A program made the translations under genes and the position numbers. The notes beneath the pieces are model-generated. The model had not been told where the DNA came from, ran no database searches, and was given only the letters and a program-made list of their open reading frames with translations. A stretch of DNA of 64,000 nt from Collybiopsis luxurians FD-317 M1 (Eukaryota > Basidiomycota > Agaricomycetes > Agaricales > Omphalotaceae), in contig KN834765.1 of NCBI GenBank assembly GCA_000827265.1, forward strand, positions 79,590 to 143,589, given 5' to 3'. Of this stretch, positions 33,221 through 44,984 are shown one piece after another; the first letter of the stretch is position 1, and every line of letters begins with the position of its first letter.

Positions 33221-35909
33221 TCATTTTCTAGTTTGAATGAATAGCGGCATCTGTTTACCCTCTGTCAAATAATCAGGACTCCTTTTTCCACTGTCAGGGA
33301 TACAACGAGACCAACCTTCCCATTTGTTTTTCTTCATTGGCATGATCAGTCCGAACGGGATAGCTTGGATTTCGTCTAATTCTCCCGAAGGCGGAGGGGA
33401 GAACTCAAAGTTCTCAAGTAAACCAAACGTGAGCGCTTGAAGTTGTATGACACTAGGAAGAAATACATTAGTATCCTCAAAGTATTGATCCAAACAGTCG
33501 CTTACGCGAAACGCCATCCAATGCAAGCCCTGATTCCAGCACCTAGCGCAAAGAAATTAAGTTAGGTATCATACATCCTCATGATAATCTGTTTGCTCCT
33601 CACTGAATGTCAACCTACGTTGACTATGAATAACTTATTTGACAGCGCATCAAGTATTACTCACAAATTAGCATAGACACCTAGTGTCGTAGTCTTCATT
33701 GAAGGTTCAAGGAATCGATCAGGATTCCATTCTTCCGCATCATCACCCCATACTTGAGGAAGCCTTATGTACCGGTTAACAGATGATAAATGAAAATGAT
33801 GTTTTGACGCGCACATGTTGTACATGGAAATGTTGATGATCACTCTTTGGCCTTTGCTCACAGGTATTTGAGAAACCGCGTCTCCTGAAACGCTAGTAAC
33901 CGGGAATTGAAGGGGGATGATATCGTCCGACTGGGCTTCGCGGATGAGATTGGGAATCTGAATATTTGGTAGGCATCCAATTCAACTAAGGACTCAAAAA
34001 GCCCTGTCTATGCAGAGTACTCACAATGGGATAACGTCTCAGGGTTTCCTGCAAAATAGAGAAGAAAAGGTATCGACGATGTGAACACGTAGCAGTACCA
34101 AGGTACAAACCTTGATAACGGCGTTCAAGAATGGCATGGAATCCAAATCCTGCGCGGTGGGAGCATTTGGTCCGAGGCGCTCTCGCATTTCTCGAATCTC
34201 CTGATAAAGTCTGCTTTGTTGTTTGGGATTCCGAGCCAGCGAGTATAACATCCATGCCTAAACACTTCATCAGTTTAGGGTTCCAGAACTGACTCGAAAA
34301 ACACTACCGTTGTGCTGGCCGTCGTTTCGTGCCCTTTATTTAAGTATTGAGTGCACTTTGTAGTCAACTAGGAGCAGCGTGCTGAATACCTGCAGTTATA
34401 AATGTACTAACAATGATTAAGAAAACCGCGAAAAAGTCCAGCATTGCGTACCGCTCACGCTATTTGAGAAAGTACTTCATCCTCGTTCATTGATTTCTTT
34501 ATGTCCTCTTGTTGATTAGCACGAATGAGAATGCTCAGGATATCCTTGCTATCTTGTTCGATTGCTTTCTCCTTTGAACGTTTCTCAAACATAGGCTTGC
34601 CGACCTTCTTCGATGCGTTCAGGAAGGCCAAAAACTTTCTTTCCTGTTTTGTAGGGAACCTGAGAAGGATATTTGAAACAAGGGCCGGCAAATCACGGCG
34701 GAAGGATCGGTATAGCAGCTCTACTTTCGGGGGGTAAAGGCGGGAACCAACACTGGTCAATGAGTTGAGCATGACAAGCGCGGTGACGAACCAATACAAA
34801 TCGCAGGACATACAAAATATTATCAAAGGCGGTTCCTAGTTCAGTCTCTTCTCCATCCAAAGCTCCAAACTTGTAATCGAAAGCGCCTAGACATTTGCAT
34901 GGTTTACCGTCATAAAGGGGAGATAATAAAACAGCTACATACTTTCCCCCATAACATCCAATGTTGCTTTCGGAAGCCAGGTTGATACATTGATTATCGA
35001 GCTTCCCTCTAGAGAAGCATGGAGTTCTTGCTTCCATTTCGCGACCAGCTGACAGCAGAGAAAATCCTTAGTCGCAAGAATCAGAGTACTACATCACCTG
35101 AATCTTACACTTGAGGTCGAACGTTGAAACAGCTCTAGGAACTGGCGTAACTGCTTCACAGAGAAGGCCGGATTAAGAGCTTTCCTTTGTCGGTTATGAA
35201 CTTCGCCTAATTAAATAGCTAGTAAGAAATCAAGATGGATTGTAGTCACAAGATCGATTAACCATCAACATTTGCGATACCGCATCCAGAGAGAAAGCGT
35301 GTTGCTTGCTTCACGTCCCGGGCCTTGGGGAATCGGTATCTTCAAACAACATGTGATAAGCCTACTATTACTCCATGCCAATGCGTGAAGGGAACCCACC
35401 CGCTAGTATGAAGGACGTACTGCAGAGCTTGAGAATCTTCAGTGTATTTTTGCGCTGCAATTGAAAGACGCATTTACCTCGAGGATCGGATATCATCAGC
35501 ATGTCTTCCTGTCGTATTGCATAAGATTTTCAGGGAACAACAAGAAAAAAACAAGGCCACTTTCTGAAAAGTAAGTATTGGCCCGGAATACAGTCCCGTA
35601 TTCTTTAAACCACTTGGACTCGAGGTGAAAGGCGTCCTGCAGAGACGATGTTAGAGCACATGGAATAAGAACACGACAGACGGACCGTTTGGAGAAGTAG
35701 ATCATACTCCGTTCCTGGAATAAATAAATAAATGTTAGGAGGAGACAAAACAAAGGGAATGTACTACCCAGGAGAAAGGAGGTTCTAGGAGGACCTCTCA
35801 AATACTTGAGCGACCTGCGCTTGTATCGATAGAATAGACCACAGTAGAGGATATAGACTGTGGGGATCAAAGAGAGTGCAAGAACAACTTGGGTGAGAAA
35901 GGGGAGCAT
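33221..35909 (-). CDS. cytochrome P450 monooxygenase (first copy)
   Basis: The start is ATG 35909. A membrane anchor (MLPFLTQVVLALSLIPTVYI) is followed by RSLKYLRGPP, the proline hinge. Exons then give KWFKEYGTVFRA, the helix-I motif GHETTASTT near 34310, LYQEIREMRERLGP, the ETLRRYPIV K-helix (ExxR), and DDAEEWNPDRFLEP. The heme-binding loop, FSAGIRACIGWRFA, is assembled from three exons, one being an 11-nt microexon at 33604-33614. The C-terminal exon ends PDYLTEGKQMPLFIQTRK and stop at 33221. All core motifs are intact. By pattern it belongs to the class of Agaricomycete P450s with ACIGWRFA heme loops. The substrate is unknown; the product would be an ER-bound oxygenase for lipid, terpenoid or xenobiotic substrates. 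About a dozen introns. Confidence 0.88.
33604..33614 (-). other. candidate 11-nt microexon of the P450 gene
   Basis: GTTGACATTCA is flanked by AG on its 5' side (CAACGTAG) and GT on its 3' side (GTGAGG). Including it yields ANLLTFSAGIRACIG across the junctions, the expected heme-loop sequence. Skipping it shifts the frame and destroys the heme ligand region. Confidence 0.75.
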
Positions 35910-36640
35910 GGCGCGGCTGGTTGCTTGAGGCCTCTTGACGCATTTAAATATTAATTGTACGAAGCTTATGGCAATCAGTCACCAGATGTCATTTCTCGAA
36001 GGCGGACAGGTACATAAATACAACGGAGGAAGTTGTAGAAATCAAAGCTCGGTCAGACTATATGACAAGAATCCCTTTTTCTCGGAACGACGGGTTCAAG
36101 ACTAGTTCTGTGGACTCTGACCAGAACCACCAAATGCGATGGTATATATAAATTGGGACAACGCACCGGGCCCAAATGTCGATGAGAGGAGGAAAGTCTT
36201 TCAGGCAACTTTCAGCAAGAGGTGAGCACGATCCGAATCGGAGACACGACATTTCACACATGGAAAGACCCCCCCTTCCTAATTCGAACCACGCCATAGA
36301 CGCCCAATGAGCACTTTCAATGAACTCAGACCCGGGAACCCTATCGAGCTTGCTCTCAAAGCTCTCATACCTCAAAGATTTACATATGCATATGAATCAG
36401 AGCAAAAAACCGAACAAAAAGTAAGACGTGCGATAAAAGCTTGCCACTCATGCATCCGAATTAGGCAGGGGTATCTACATGTCCCCGATTCGGATCGGGC
36501 TCACCTCTTGCTTTCAGGGCTGTGTAGATGAAATTAAGCGCCCAGATTTGATGCCAAAACACGAACTCAAAAGACAACTTGCAATTGTCAAACAATGAAG
36601 TTGTTCGAGAATTGAATCGTAGTATGATACTATCTTACAG
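35910..36640. other. intergenic region
   Basis: This holds the P450 promoter and the 3' flank of the GH85 gene. A plus-strand 74-codon frame at 36307 (MSTFNELRPGNPIEL) contains ACHSCIRIR, but the Cys spacing does not complete a Zn2Cys6 cluster. No gene is supported. Confidence 0.4.
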
Positions 36641-39379
36641 TTACACGTCCACAAATGCACAGCGAGTCCAATCGAGCACCTCTCCTTTCTCTGTCACACC
36701 CTGCACATAGAACCTTGTCTTCCCACTGCCAACGCGTACAACCCCACTTCGATCACCTCGAACGGAACTCGATAGGTCGATATCCTTATCGACCGTAAAC
36801 GTATTTCTCATACCCTCGTAGCCACACCCACTCGTCCCGATCCAAACTGCGTCCTTCACGTCTCCTGGAGACCCATCTTCACGATATTCAAGCACATAAA
36901 TGTTGGAGTACAATAGTCTGGGGAACCACTGCTGCGCTGACGGTTGCCCAGGCCAAGCTGCTACGGGATCATCCGGAGATGTGATGAGAGGCAGCTTAAC
37001 GGGCGGTAAAGATGCTGCTACATCCCAGGTTAAAAATCCAAGCGGCGTAGTTGCTGGGGAGGAAGAGGACCCGGTCTCCTTTCCTGTTGAAGCTGCTGGG
37101 CGAAAGTCTGCCCATATTAATGATGGAACGTGTGGAGGTATGCTAGGGGGTAAGCAAGGGTACACATTCAGCTGGCCAAGCAAAAAGCTTAGTGCAAGCG
37201 GCCGTGTAGTGTCTTCGGTCACCACAGTGACGACCAGACCTATCGAAGCTGATTGTGCAATGGCAGCGGGGAGATTTGGAAAGACAAAGTGAATCTTAAG
37301 ATTTGTCCAACCGCGCGTGGAATTCGAATCCTGGCTCACAAAAGGAGTGACTTTTGGTTCAGGGCTAGACTGGCTCGGGGGGCTGGGAGTGGCTTTAATA
37401 GAGAGAGCAACATCGACATCAGCATCGGGAAGCTCAGTTTCAAGCTTGTAAAAAGCCTCAGCCTCGTAAACTCTCCCAGCAGTTATTGTTAACGACTGCA
37501 CAGGCAGCCAGATGCAACGGAACGCTGCATTTTCGGACTGCGTTCCAGGAGCGTTCAGATTGAGCCTTAGTGAGCTTCCCCCGTTCCACGCGTCATCCAT
37601 GCATATCTGTGATTTTGCCTCGGGAAGATCAAGTCCTTCTGGGACCATAATCTCTCCTTCCCAGGACACTGCAGGTTTGGGCCACACTAGATCTCCGAGA
37701 GACGTTTGCTTGTCCACATCTGTCCATCCGCCTGCTCGGTGAAATACTTCTTCGCCTTTGACGAACCAACGTCGACCAACTCCAGGCGAAAAGGTAGTAT
37801 GGAAGGGAAGGTGTATCGGATCCGGAGGCGGTGTGTGCTGGAAAAAGGAAGTAATTGGGATGAAGGTATTATGTTCACAGGGTGGTTCATCGTTCCTTGG
37901 TGGGGGCATTTTTGGATCCGGGATCTCTTCGGCAGGGTCAGCCTTTCCAGCCCAAAGTTTGCGCTCGTAGGTCCACCAGGCATCCCAAGTCCATCCAAGT
38001 TTATCCTGTTCCGACTCCCATGTCCAAGCCTGACCGAAAAGGGCAACACTTAGCCCAAGGGAAGAAGGCGAGATATGAGAGATAGCCTTGAAGGATCCAA
38101 AGCCGCCGTTGCCGTGCGAGCCACGTCCCCAGACGTCTGTATGGGGAAATGAGTACTTGGAACGTAATGTGCATGCAACGATTTAGGACGTACCAACACC
38201 CATGTAGATATCTTGAAGTTTCTTGCGATCAATATGGGGGTGAGAATTTGCATCGCCGGCGAGTGAAGAGTCGAGACTGAGGAAGTATTGCGCAGTCAAA
38301 GAGGGATAGTCATTCCTCCACTAGCGATGGTCAGCAGTTTATCTGAGTCCAGGTTGAATTTAAACCATACCGTATAGTTACTGAAGAACGACGAGGACGA
38401 AAGAAAGAAGGGTAAATTCACACTATTCAAGCGATCCTGCCACGCCAGGCGGCCATCGATAATAACACTGTCATACCTGAGCAAGTGGATTAGTATTCGA
38501 CTTAAGGAGCGCGCGGATGAAACCCACCACATAGCCTCTGCATGAGATCCTACCTTGGCTTTCAGTTCAAATCGTAAAAGGGTGATCCATGCAGCCAACG
38601 CTCTCGTTTGCTCGATTCCTCCCGCTAATGGGCATTCAAAATTGAGTAGATACCCGTCGAATCCGCGCTGCCTCGCGAGATCCGCCAGTATCCGAGCATA
38701 ATGAGGAGATATTGGGAGCGATGTTGTCGTAAGAGGCTGAGATACAGTTCCAGTGCGAGAGTTGGGTAATCGTCCAACAAGGAGTCTTAGACAGTCTTGC
38801 TCTCCGCCGCCTTCGAAGATCCTAAGTATTACTCTGAGTATACGTTGAGTAGTAGAATCTATACGCGTACAAGGTCCCAAGCATCTTCACACCCTGCCTA
38901 TGTGCAGCGTTAATCCATCCGGGTGGTGGAATTGTCACTCGATGATGAGAAAAGCTAGAGGTCTTGTGAGTTCATAATCGTAACAGATATACAGAACCTA
39001 CTATATAAAGATCTCACAACTAGACCAAAAGTTGAACGTATAGGAAAGAGCGAAAGGGCTCTCCGTGTACCCTCCCTAAAAAAACCAGATCTATGAGCCA
39101 CCTATTAGAGTACCTGGACAGAAAACTTGAACCTTGTAATCATGGCATACCTTGAAAATTATCGCGAATTAGCATCTATGGCCAATGTATCAACCTTTCG
39201 GTTTTCACCAAGAGTTTTCCCCGCTGTTCGTTTCCTAGCGCTCGTGGTGATAATGGCAAAATATTATCATAAACCTTTGCCGACGCATCAGAGGCTGCCC
39301 ATTCATCCAGTTCCACAAGTGTCTTAAAGTACGAATCTTTCGGGACTGAAAAGATTTTTGGGTTTCCAAGAAGGGGCAT
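36641..39379 (-). CDS. endo-beta-N-acetylglucosaminidase, glycoside hydrolase family 85
   Basis: ENGases cleave the chitobiose core of N-glycans. The start at ATG 39379 gives MPLLGNPKIFSVPKDSYFKT, then LVELDEWA. The next exons encode the GH85 entry (HDFKGGYTESPFR) and IYFSHHRVTIPPPGWINAAH. The catalytic strand reads GFDGYLLNFECPLAGGIEQT, where the Asn and Glu of LNFE match the catalytic Asn/Glu pair of fungal Endo-M-type enzymes. Then come YDSVIIDGRLAWQDRLN, DIYMGVDVWGRGSHGNGGFG and LFGQAWTWES. The last 422-codon exon holds the beta-sandwich domains and stop at 36641. No signal peptide is seen at the start, so a cytosolic role in free-glycan turnover is likely, as for most ENGases. Five introns or so. 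Confidence 0.93.
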
Positions 39380-40233
39380 GACTGAGAGTACGTGGAGGAG
39401 ATTGGGAGAGCCGAGTAGCAACCTTGTTTATCTTGAGCGCTTGAGCGCTTATCTGCCTAATCAAGCGCCGGAAATCTGGACTTTCTTTTCTTATACCATC
39501 ATCTCTAGAATACCATCGCAGCACCCACAATATCCCAGACCAAACCGTTTCTTCGAGGCGAGAAAAACTATCAATCGGAGCACTCAATATCAGCCGGTGT
39601 GGTTACAGCTTCGGGGTGAGCTGCTTGATACAGATTTCGATGGTAGAATGAAAACAGTTCATCGTGAGATCTACAAAAGAAGGAACATTTGGGAGGACTA
39701 TGAAAGGATAATGCGCTCGCAACAGAGCACTAACCCAATCCGTTCAGAGTAGGCTCAGAGCAGCTCGAATGGGATGGGATGCTGGTTGACAAGACTCGAA
39801 GCTTTAGTTTCGCTTCTGCGTAGCTTCAAGTTGTTCCTGCGACTCTGCGAATACGATTCCCAATATGAACCTAGGGCTAACATGTCTCTCGGAGACCTTG
39901 TACACCGACAGTGACAAACGTTGCTGGTATATGTACAGGATGAAAGAAGAAAGGTGCAGTCATTACGAACAAGTACAGCTTGAATAGAGGACATTAAGGA
40001 TGGAATTCCTGAGATACAAAAGCTCAGATTACGATCAAAATTGGCACAGAGCGCACTTGTGAGGTGGGGAGACAAGATAAAGTACAACAAGGAGAAATGG
40101 ATGCAATGAAAAAAAAGAAAGATTGCTTGAAATAAGGATAAAAGAGATAGTTGGAAAGTAAAAAAGCGAGAAATGACGGTTAAAAATCAAACAGTACTTT
40201 GAACAAAAATCATGAATTATCACCGCCGGCTGT
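39380..40233. other. intergenic region with a weak divergent ORF
   Basis: A plus-strand 124-codon frame (39378-39752, MTESTWRRLGEPSSNLVYLE, ending STNPIRSE) begins at the same CATG that holds the GH85 start codon. Its composition is protein-like but no domain is recognised, and it would leave no room for separate promoters. A T-rich stretch lies near 40100-40190 on the minus strand. I leave the frame unassigned. Confidence 0.3.
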
Positions 40234-42451
40234 TTATTCAAAATCCTCAGCCTCCCCACCTTCTCCCGCGTGCATGATTGCTTCGAGAGCCTTCTGCGAT
40301 CTCGGCCTTATATCAACCCCGAATGGGTCCGGTGTCCTAAGAAGTAGAAGATTATTCAGTTCCCAGAGCCAAAGCGAAAAGCCAGCAGTCTGTTCACCTG
40401 AAAACACTGTTATTGAACTCCGGCTGCTCTCGAATGACTCTCTCCTTTCCATCTTCACCCTCTACGCAGGGTCTCCTGACATCAACAGTACTTAGAAGTG
40501 CCGCGATGAGCAACCAAACGCTGCTTTCGACCAAATTCTGTCCAGGGCACTGTCGACGACCAAAACCAAACACATAGGAACGTGGATCGCGTTTCTTCCT
40601 CTCTCTCTTCATTTCATTGACTACTTCTTCGCTATAACCAGATCCATACAAGACATCTTCCTCATGCTGAGAGAGAAGGTATCGATCTGGCTTGAACTCC
40701 TCCGCGTCATCGCCAAATAAGGCTTTCGAATGTAGAATAGACCAGATATTGCCAAAAACCAACGATCCCTTACGCAAAAACATGGGTGAAGGATAAGGAT
40801 CGGCTTCTGAAGGAGGAGGGGTATAGACGTCATCCTCTGTCAATCTATGAGGTAGGTCTGAGGAAAGGGTAAGCGTAAAATCTGGACCCGAGAACGCGAT
40901 CCTCACTCAATGGTACAACAGCGCCCCATCTCCATACTTCCGACATTACAGCCTCGACGTAGGGGAATCGCGGCTTTTTAATCTTCCGGATACCTCCCCT
41001 ACCATTCGGAACCTCGATGTCAATGAAGCGGTCCGATAAGTTGGGCAAACGGGGTTTGAGAGTTGTAGGAGAATCTTCGGCTAGAGTAGAGAAAATGAAA
41101 TACGGCAAATGTCAAAAACGAGGGTACAACAAACAACTTGCAATATGACAGATAGACCTACCTAGTCCAGTAACCTGATCGAGCTCCTTCCTCGCCTTGC
41201 GGATGACCTCACCTCCCTTGTCCGCATCCTCCAGCAATGCTAAAAAGTAGTGCATGACGGAGGTTATCGTGGAGTCGCCGGAGGCAGAGTACATGCTATT
41301 CGCAGTCCATTTGAGGTCAAACTCGAACTGGGCGTATTCAGCAGTGGCAGCCGGTGGCGGTTTGGATGTAGCGGAGGTCGATGTGGCCCATGAGGAGAGC
41401 AATTCGGCAGAGATATCAGAGTTGGCTTTTCCGTTCGCGTTAGCTGCCGCAGAGGGTACGACTTCGTTCGAGTTATCCAGTAGCGTTGAGCAAAAAGATG
41501 GTTTATGGGTGCCTTTCTGCATCTCTGATTTGACCCATTCAAAAGGTTTTTCTACAAACTCCACCATCTTCGCCTTCCATTCTCGCGCTTTCGGGAGGAA
41601 AGAGAACAGCGGAATAAACTCGAGAGATCTCGGGGCTTTTTTCAGAATAGGGAAGATGTCGACCAGCCAAATTCCGCCTCCTGAAGCAATCTTGTTGCTA
41701 AGAATACTCACACAGTCTTCCGCCATGTCCAGGAACTTGTCGTGTACGACTTGAGTATAAGATGTAGGAATGGTGTATCCATAAACGACCGAAAGCGTTA
41801 GTTGACCAGCATACCGACGAACCAAGGGAATGTAGGCGAGAAAGCGAGCAGGGATGCCGGATTCAGAGGATGGGGCAGGTGGGGAAGACGCAGAGTGTGC
41901 GGATATTAAGCCAGTCAGAAAGCCGACAGTCTCTCTTTCGATGAGTCCTCTGTACGCCGGGATTCTCTCCTTTGAGAACGCCATTCCCATTAATTTCCGT
42001 TGTCTCTTGGACTGTTCACCGTATCCGGTGAAAGCGACCATGTCATCACATCTAGACCCGCGAATCAGTACAATGTATAATAATCTAGAATTCGATCTTA
42101 CCCGCAAAGTTCTCCAGCCATCACCAATTTTGGTTTATCGGCGTATAACCCGCCTTTCTTTTCCAGTAAATCAAGACAGACTTCCGGGCTCGAAAGAAAG
42201 ATCAAGGGCTGACATATGGAGAGGGACGGATGAAATACTGATAACTGGACGATTGGACCATATGTCTGCGCAAGAGAAGTCGCCTTTAGCCATAGTTCTT
42301 TTGCGGTAAGATCAAATATATTGCCCAGCAGCGGGAGCGGTTTGGGACCCGGTGGGATTCGCAAACCGTCGGATTGCTTGCGAGAACGCGAGTAAAGGTA
42401 TAGGGTGGAGGTGAATCCGAAGGTGAGGATGAGAAAACTTAAGGTGTCCAT
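40234..42451 (-). CDS. cytochrome P450 monooxygenase (second copy, different family)
   Basis: The start is ATG 42451. An anchor (MDTLSFLILTFGFTSTLYLY) is followed by LRIPPGPKPLPLLGNI, the standard P450 hinge. A 331-codon exon block contains the N-terminal half; helix I reads NSMYSASGDSTITSV, where the usual acid-Thr pair is D-S-T. The K-helix ExxR is in SEVWRWGAV, the meander in FGDDAEEFKPDRYL, and the heme loop FGFGRRQCPGQNL is complete. The C-terminus ends MHAGEGGEAEDFE, stop at 40234. The short heme-loop style differs from the ACIGWRFA type of the copy at 33 kb, so the two are not recent duplicates. An Ala/Ser/Pro-rich insertion sits before helix I. The substrate is unknown. Confidence 0.88.
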
Positions 42452-43343
42452 GAATGAGATTATCCAAGAAAAAAAATGTGTCTTATATGACCGCGTTTAT
42501 GTCGTGAATACTTCTTAAGAGTAAAAAACGCCGCGTAGAATGAACGGGAATCAACGCCCTTTAAAGATGAAGCGCGTCGGGATTTACGTCCTTGGTTGCT
42601 CTGTCAAGAGCTGAGACGTTTCGAGGGAGAACCACGAGTCAAAATCTTGGTTTCAGAGTAAGTTTCTATGAGCGACTCTGAGAGGTAATTGGAATGAACG
42701 TGCCAGATAATATATCGCCTAATGGGATGCCAGCTTAAACTGACGCGTTGAGGAGACAGCCACGTCGAATGTGGAGAGGGACGTGTAGGTGAAGAAAGTT
42801 AAGGAGGAAAGGGGAATAGAAGCGAGGAAGCAGTTGCATTTTAAAAGTAGTATATGGTGGGTGTATCCCCGCAAGGGCCAGCTTACGGCATCATACTACG
42901 CCACTTTGCAAGGTCATATCTTTTTTCCATTCCGACTAGCTCGCGGTGTCAGATCATCTGCCCAGAATTCGCTTCTGATATATCTTGTCATTCATTTACA
43001 GAGCTTAGATCGTGCGGCCTAGTTCATTTATTCTTCAGTGTTTCATGGCTTTCTACTTATCTGGCTCACTTCAAAACTCGGACCTTCAGGCTTAAAGTTG
43101 TAGTTAGTCCTCCACCTCCACTACCCACGGGGCTGACCTCCTCAACAGCACCCACCACCAGGTTTCGGGTTCACTCCTTCCTGTTATAGCCCTATAAATT
43201 TTATGATGCTGCTTTAGTATCTTCTTGTGATTTTGTTTACTCTTTGAGTCCGACAATGATGTGCCTTCGCGAAATAACTTCCACGGAGTTGACAGCAACC
43301 TTATTTGTCCATGCAATTCAAGAACTTTTCGTCACCACAATTT
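42452..43343. other. intergenic region
   Basis: This gap holds the promoter of the second P450 and the 3' flank of the gene remnant at 43.4 kb. Short frames at 42789-43316 look like shadows without domains. Nothing else is seen. Confidence 0.4.
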
Positions 43344-43434
43344 TCAATAACTAATCAGATCTCCTCGTCCGTCCAAGTACGTGGGCGTGTCGCCTTCCGC
43401 GACGTCTTGAACGCAAAAGTTGGTAAACGGGATG

Positions 43435-43893
43435 GACTTACCCTGGCAACGCTGCGATGTGACAGTTAGAAGTATGATGATCGACAAACGTGAAGGTACT
43501 GTCCACAGTGCTGAAAAACACAGATACTCGGAAGGCTCAGTCGAGGTGCTCTATCACGGTATGCGCGAATGGTCTCGGGACTCAAAGACCCATCTACTCG
43601 TGTGGTCCCGAGCGGTCTGTAGAGCCTTCACCGTAATGAGTATTATGCTCGCATTTATGGATCCCCCGAAGAGCATGGCCCCGACGCTGGCGGCAGATGA
43701 TTCAAAGAGAAAGACACGTAGAAGAAATCAGACATGGATAACATTTCCATCATACCTCATGCTTCCGTTCCGTACTCGGTTGATGTCTAAAATTCCTGAT
43801 TCTGATATCGCACAAAGTATCGCTTCCGATGCGAGAATAGCACGGTCAATAATACGACTCGGCGACGTGTGTAAGGGCGATGAAACAAAGCCG
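43435..43893 (-). pseudogene. 5'-truncated gene remnant with retained splice structure
   Basis: Reading the minus strand with two GT-AG introns gives continuous protein-like sequence: IIDRAILASEAILCAISESG, then ILDINRVRNGSM; after an intron SVGAMLFGGSINASIILITV and KALQTARDHTSRWVFESRDH; after another intron TVDSTFTFVDHHTSNCHIAA, ending LPG and TAA. Upstream the frame meets a stop and there is no ATG before the neighbouring GPX gene about 120 bp away. The 5' part therefore seems to be missing. I do not recognise the family. An overlapping 167-codon plus-strand frame (43420-43923) is probably a shadow. The alternative is a gene with an unseen short first exon. Confidence 0.45.
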
Positions 43894-44013
43894 CTCAGTC
43901 AAATGAATACGGCGTACCAATAGCAGCCCGATGACAGCTCTCGGATTGGAATCCAATGTAAAATAAACTTTACAAAATCTATAACTTCTCTTCTTTCACG
44001 CCATCAACTGTTC

Positions 44014-44869
44014 CTATGCTTTGACCAGTTTCGCGACTTCAGCATCAATGGCTGACGGTGTCGTAGTGGACGCCCAGCGTTGAACAACATTGCCATTCTT
44101 GTCAATCAAAAACTTTTCAAAATTCCACTGAAGTCAAGGTTACAGAGCCGAGTCAGCTTTGACCCGGGTCTAGGCAACGTCGATACGCACCTTGATACGA
44201 GTTAGCCCCAAGATGCCAGCCTTTTCCGACTTCAACCACTTGAAGACTTCATTCGTTTTGTCGCCATTCACGTCCGACTTCTTCATGAGCGGGAATGTAA
44301 CACCATGGTTAAGAGTGCAAAATTCGGCAATTCCAGCATCATCGCGGGGCTCCTGCCCGCCAAACTAGAAGGGCTGTTGAGTAAGAGAACTCTCAAAGCG
44401 AAGCAGAGTGGCGTACTTGATTCGATGGGAAACCAATAATGGTAAAGTTCTGGTCCTTGTACTTGTCGTACAAAGCCTGCAAACCTGCGGAAAGCGTTAA
44501 TCTCCTATCGGAGACGTGCAAACGGAGACGCACCTGTGTATTGAGGGGTAAAACCACTGCAAATTCTCGTGAATGCCATTGTTACAACTAGCAAGTCGGA
44601 GTCTCGTACCACTCAGAAGCAGTGTTTACGATAAGGACCACTTTGCCTTTCAGGTCGGCGAAATCGAAGACCTTGTTACCAGGCAATTCGGCTTTCAAGG
44701 AATAGAATCCAGACTTTTCGTTAGACATGGTGTGCAGATACCTTAATTTGGGCGGGCTGTGATAAAGAGGTCGAAGTTTATACGAGAGGAAGAGTGTACG
44801 TCGAGAAGAGTTAACAACGGGAATAAATAATCCTGAAGAAAATGTGCTGATGAATCGCCTCCTGATCAT
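44014..44869 (-). CDS. glutathione peroxidase (thiol peroxidase type)
   Basis: Fungal enzymes of this family reduce hydroperoxides, usually with thioredoxin. The start at ATG 44869 gives an Arg/Ser-rich leader (MIRRRFISTFSSGLFIPVVN) of about 47 residues before a second in-frame Met (MSNEKSGFYSLKAEL, ATG 44728). The core reads VVLIVNTASE, then across an intron C-GFTPQYTGLQALYDKYK; the catalytic Cys codon is split by this intron. FTIIGFPSNQ continues across an intron into FGGQEP, and later WNFEKFLIDKNGNVV supplies the Gln/Trp catalytic partners. Stop is TAG 44014. The leader looks like a mitochondrial presequence, and the second Met would give a cytosolic form. It lies 116 bp downstream of TERT on the same strand. 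Confidence 0.93.
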
Positions 44870-44984
44870 GAGTTGACTTAATCAGGCCGTAGTTTCGGGA
44901 ATGTCGGGAAACCGGAAGGGGTGACGTTGACAGAGTGACATCAGCAACGCGCTCTCGGGCCGCGCGTGGCGCGCCACAAACGCG

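Noticed and set aside
36307..36531. Possible Zn2Cys6 transcription factor fragment (ACHSCIRIR)
   Set aside because: Only two of the six required cysteines are present in the expected spacing and there is no continuation.
43420..43923. 167-codon plus-strand open frame
   Set aside because: It overlaps better protein-like exons with GT-AG introns on the minus strand, has no recognisable domain and lacks an ATG at its listed start.
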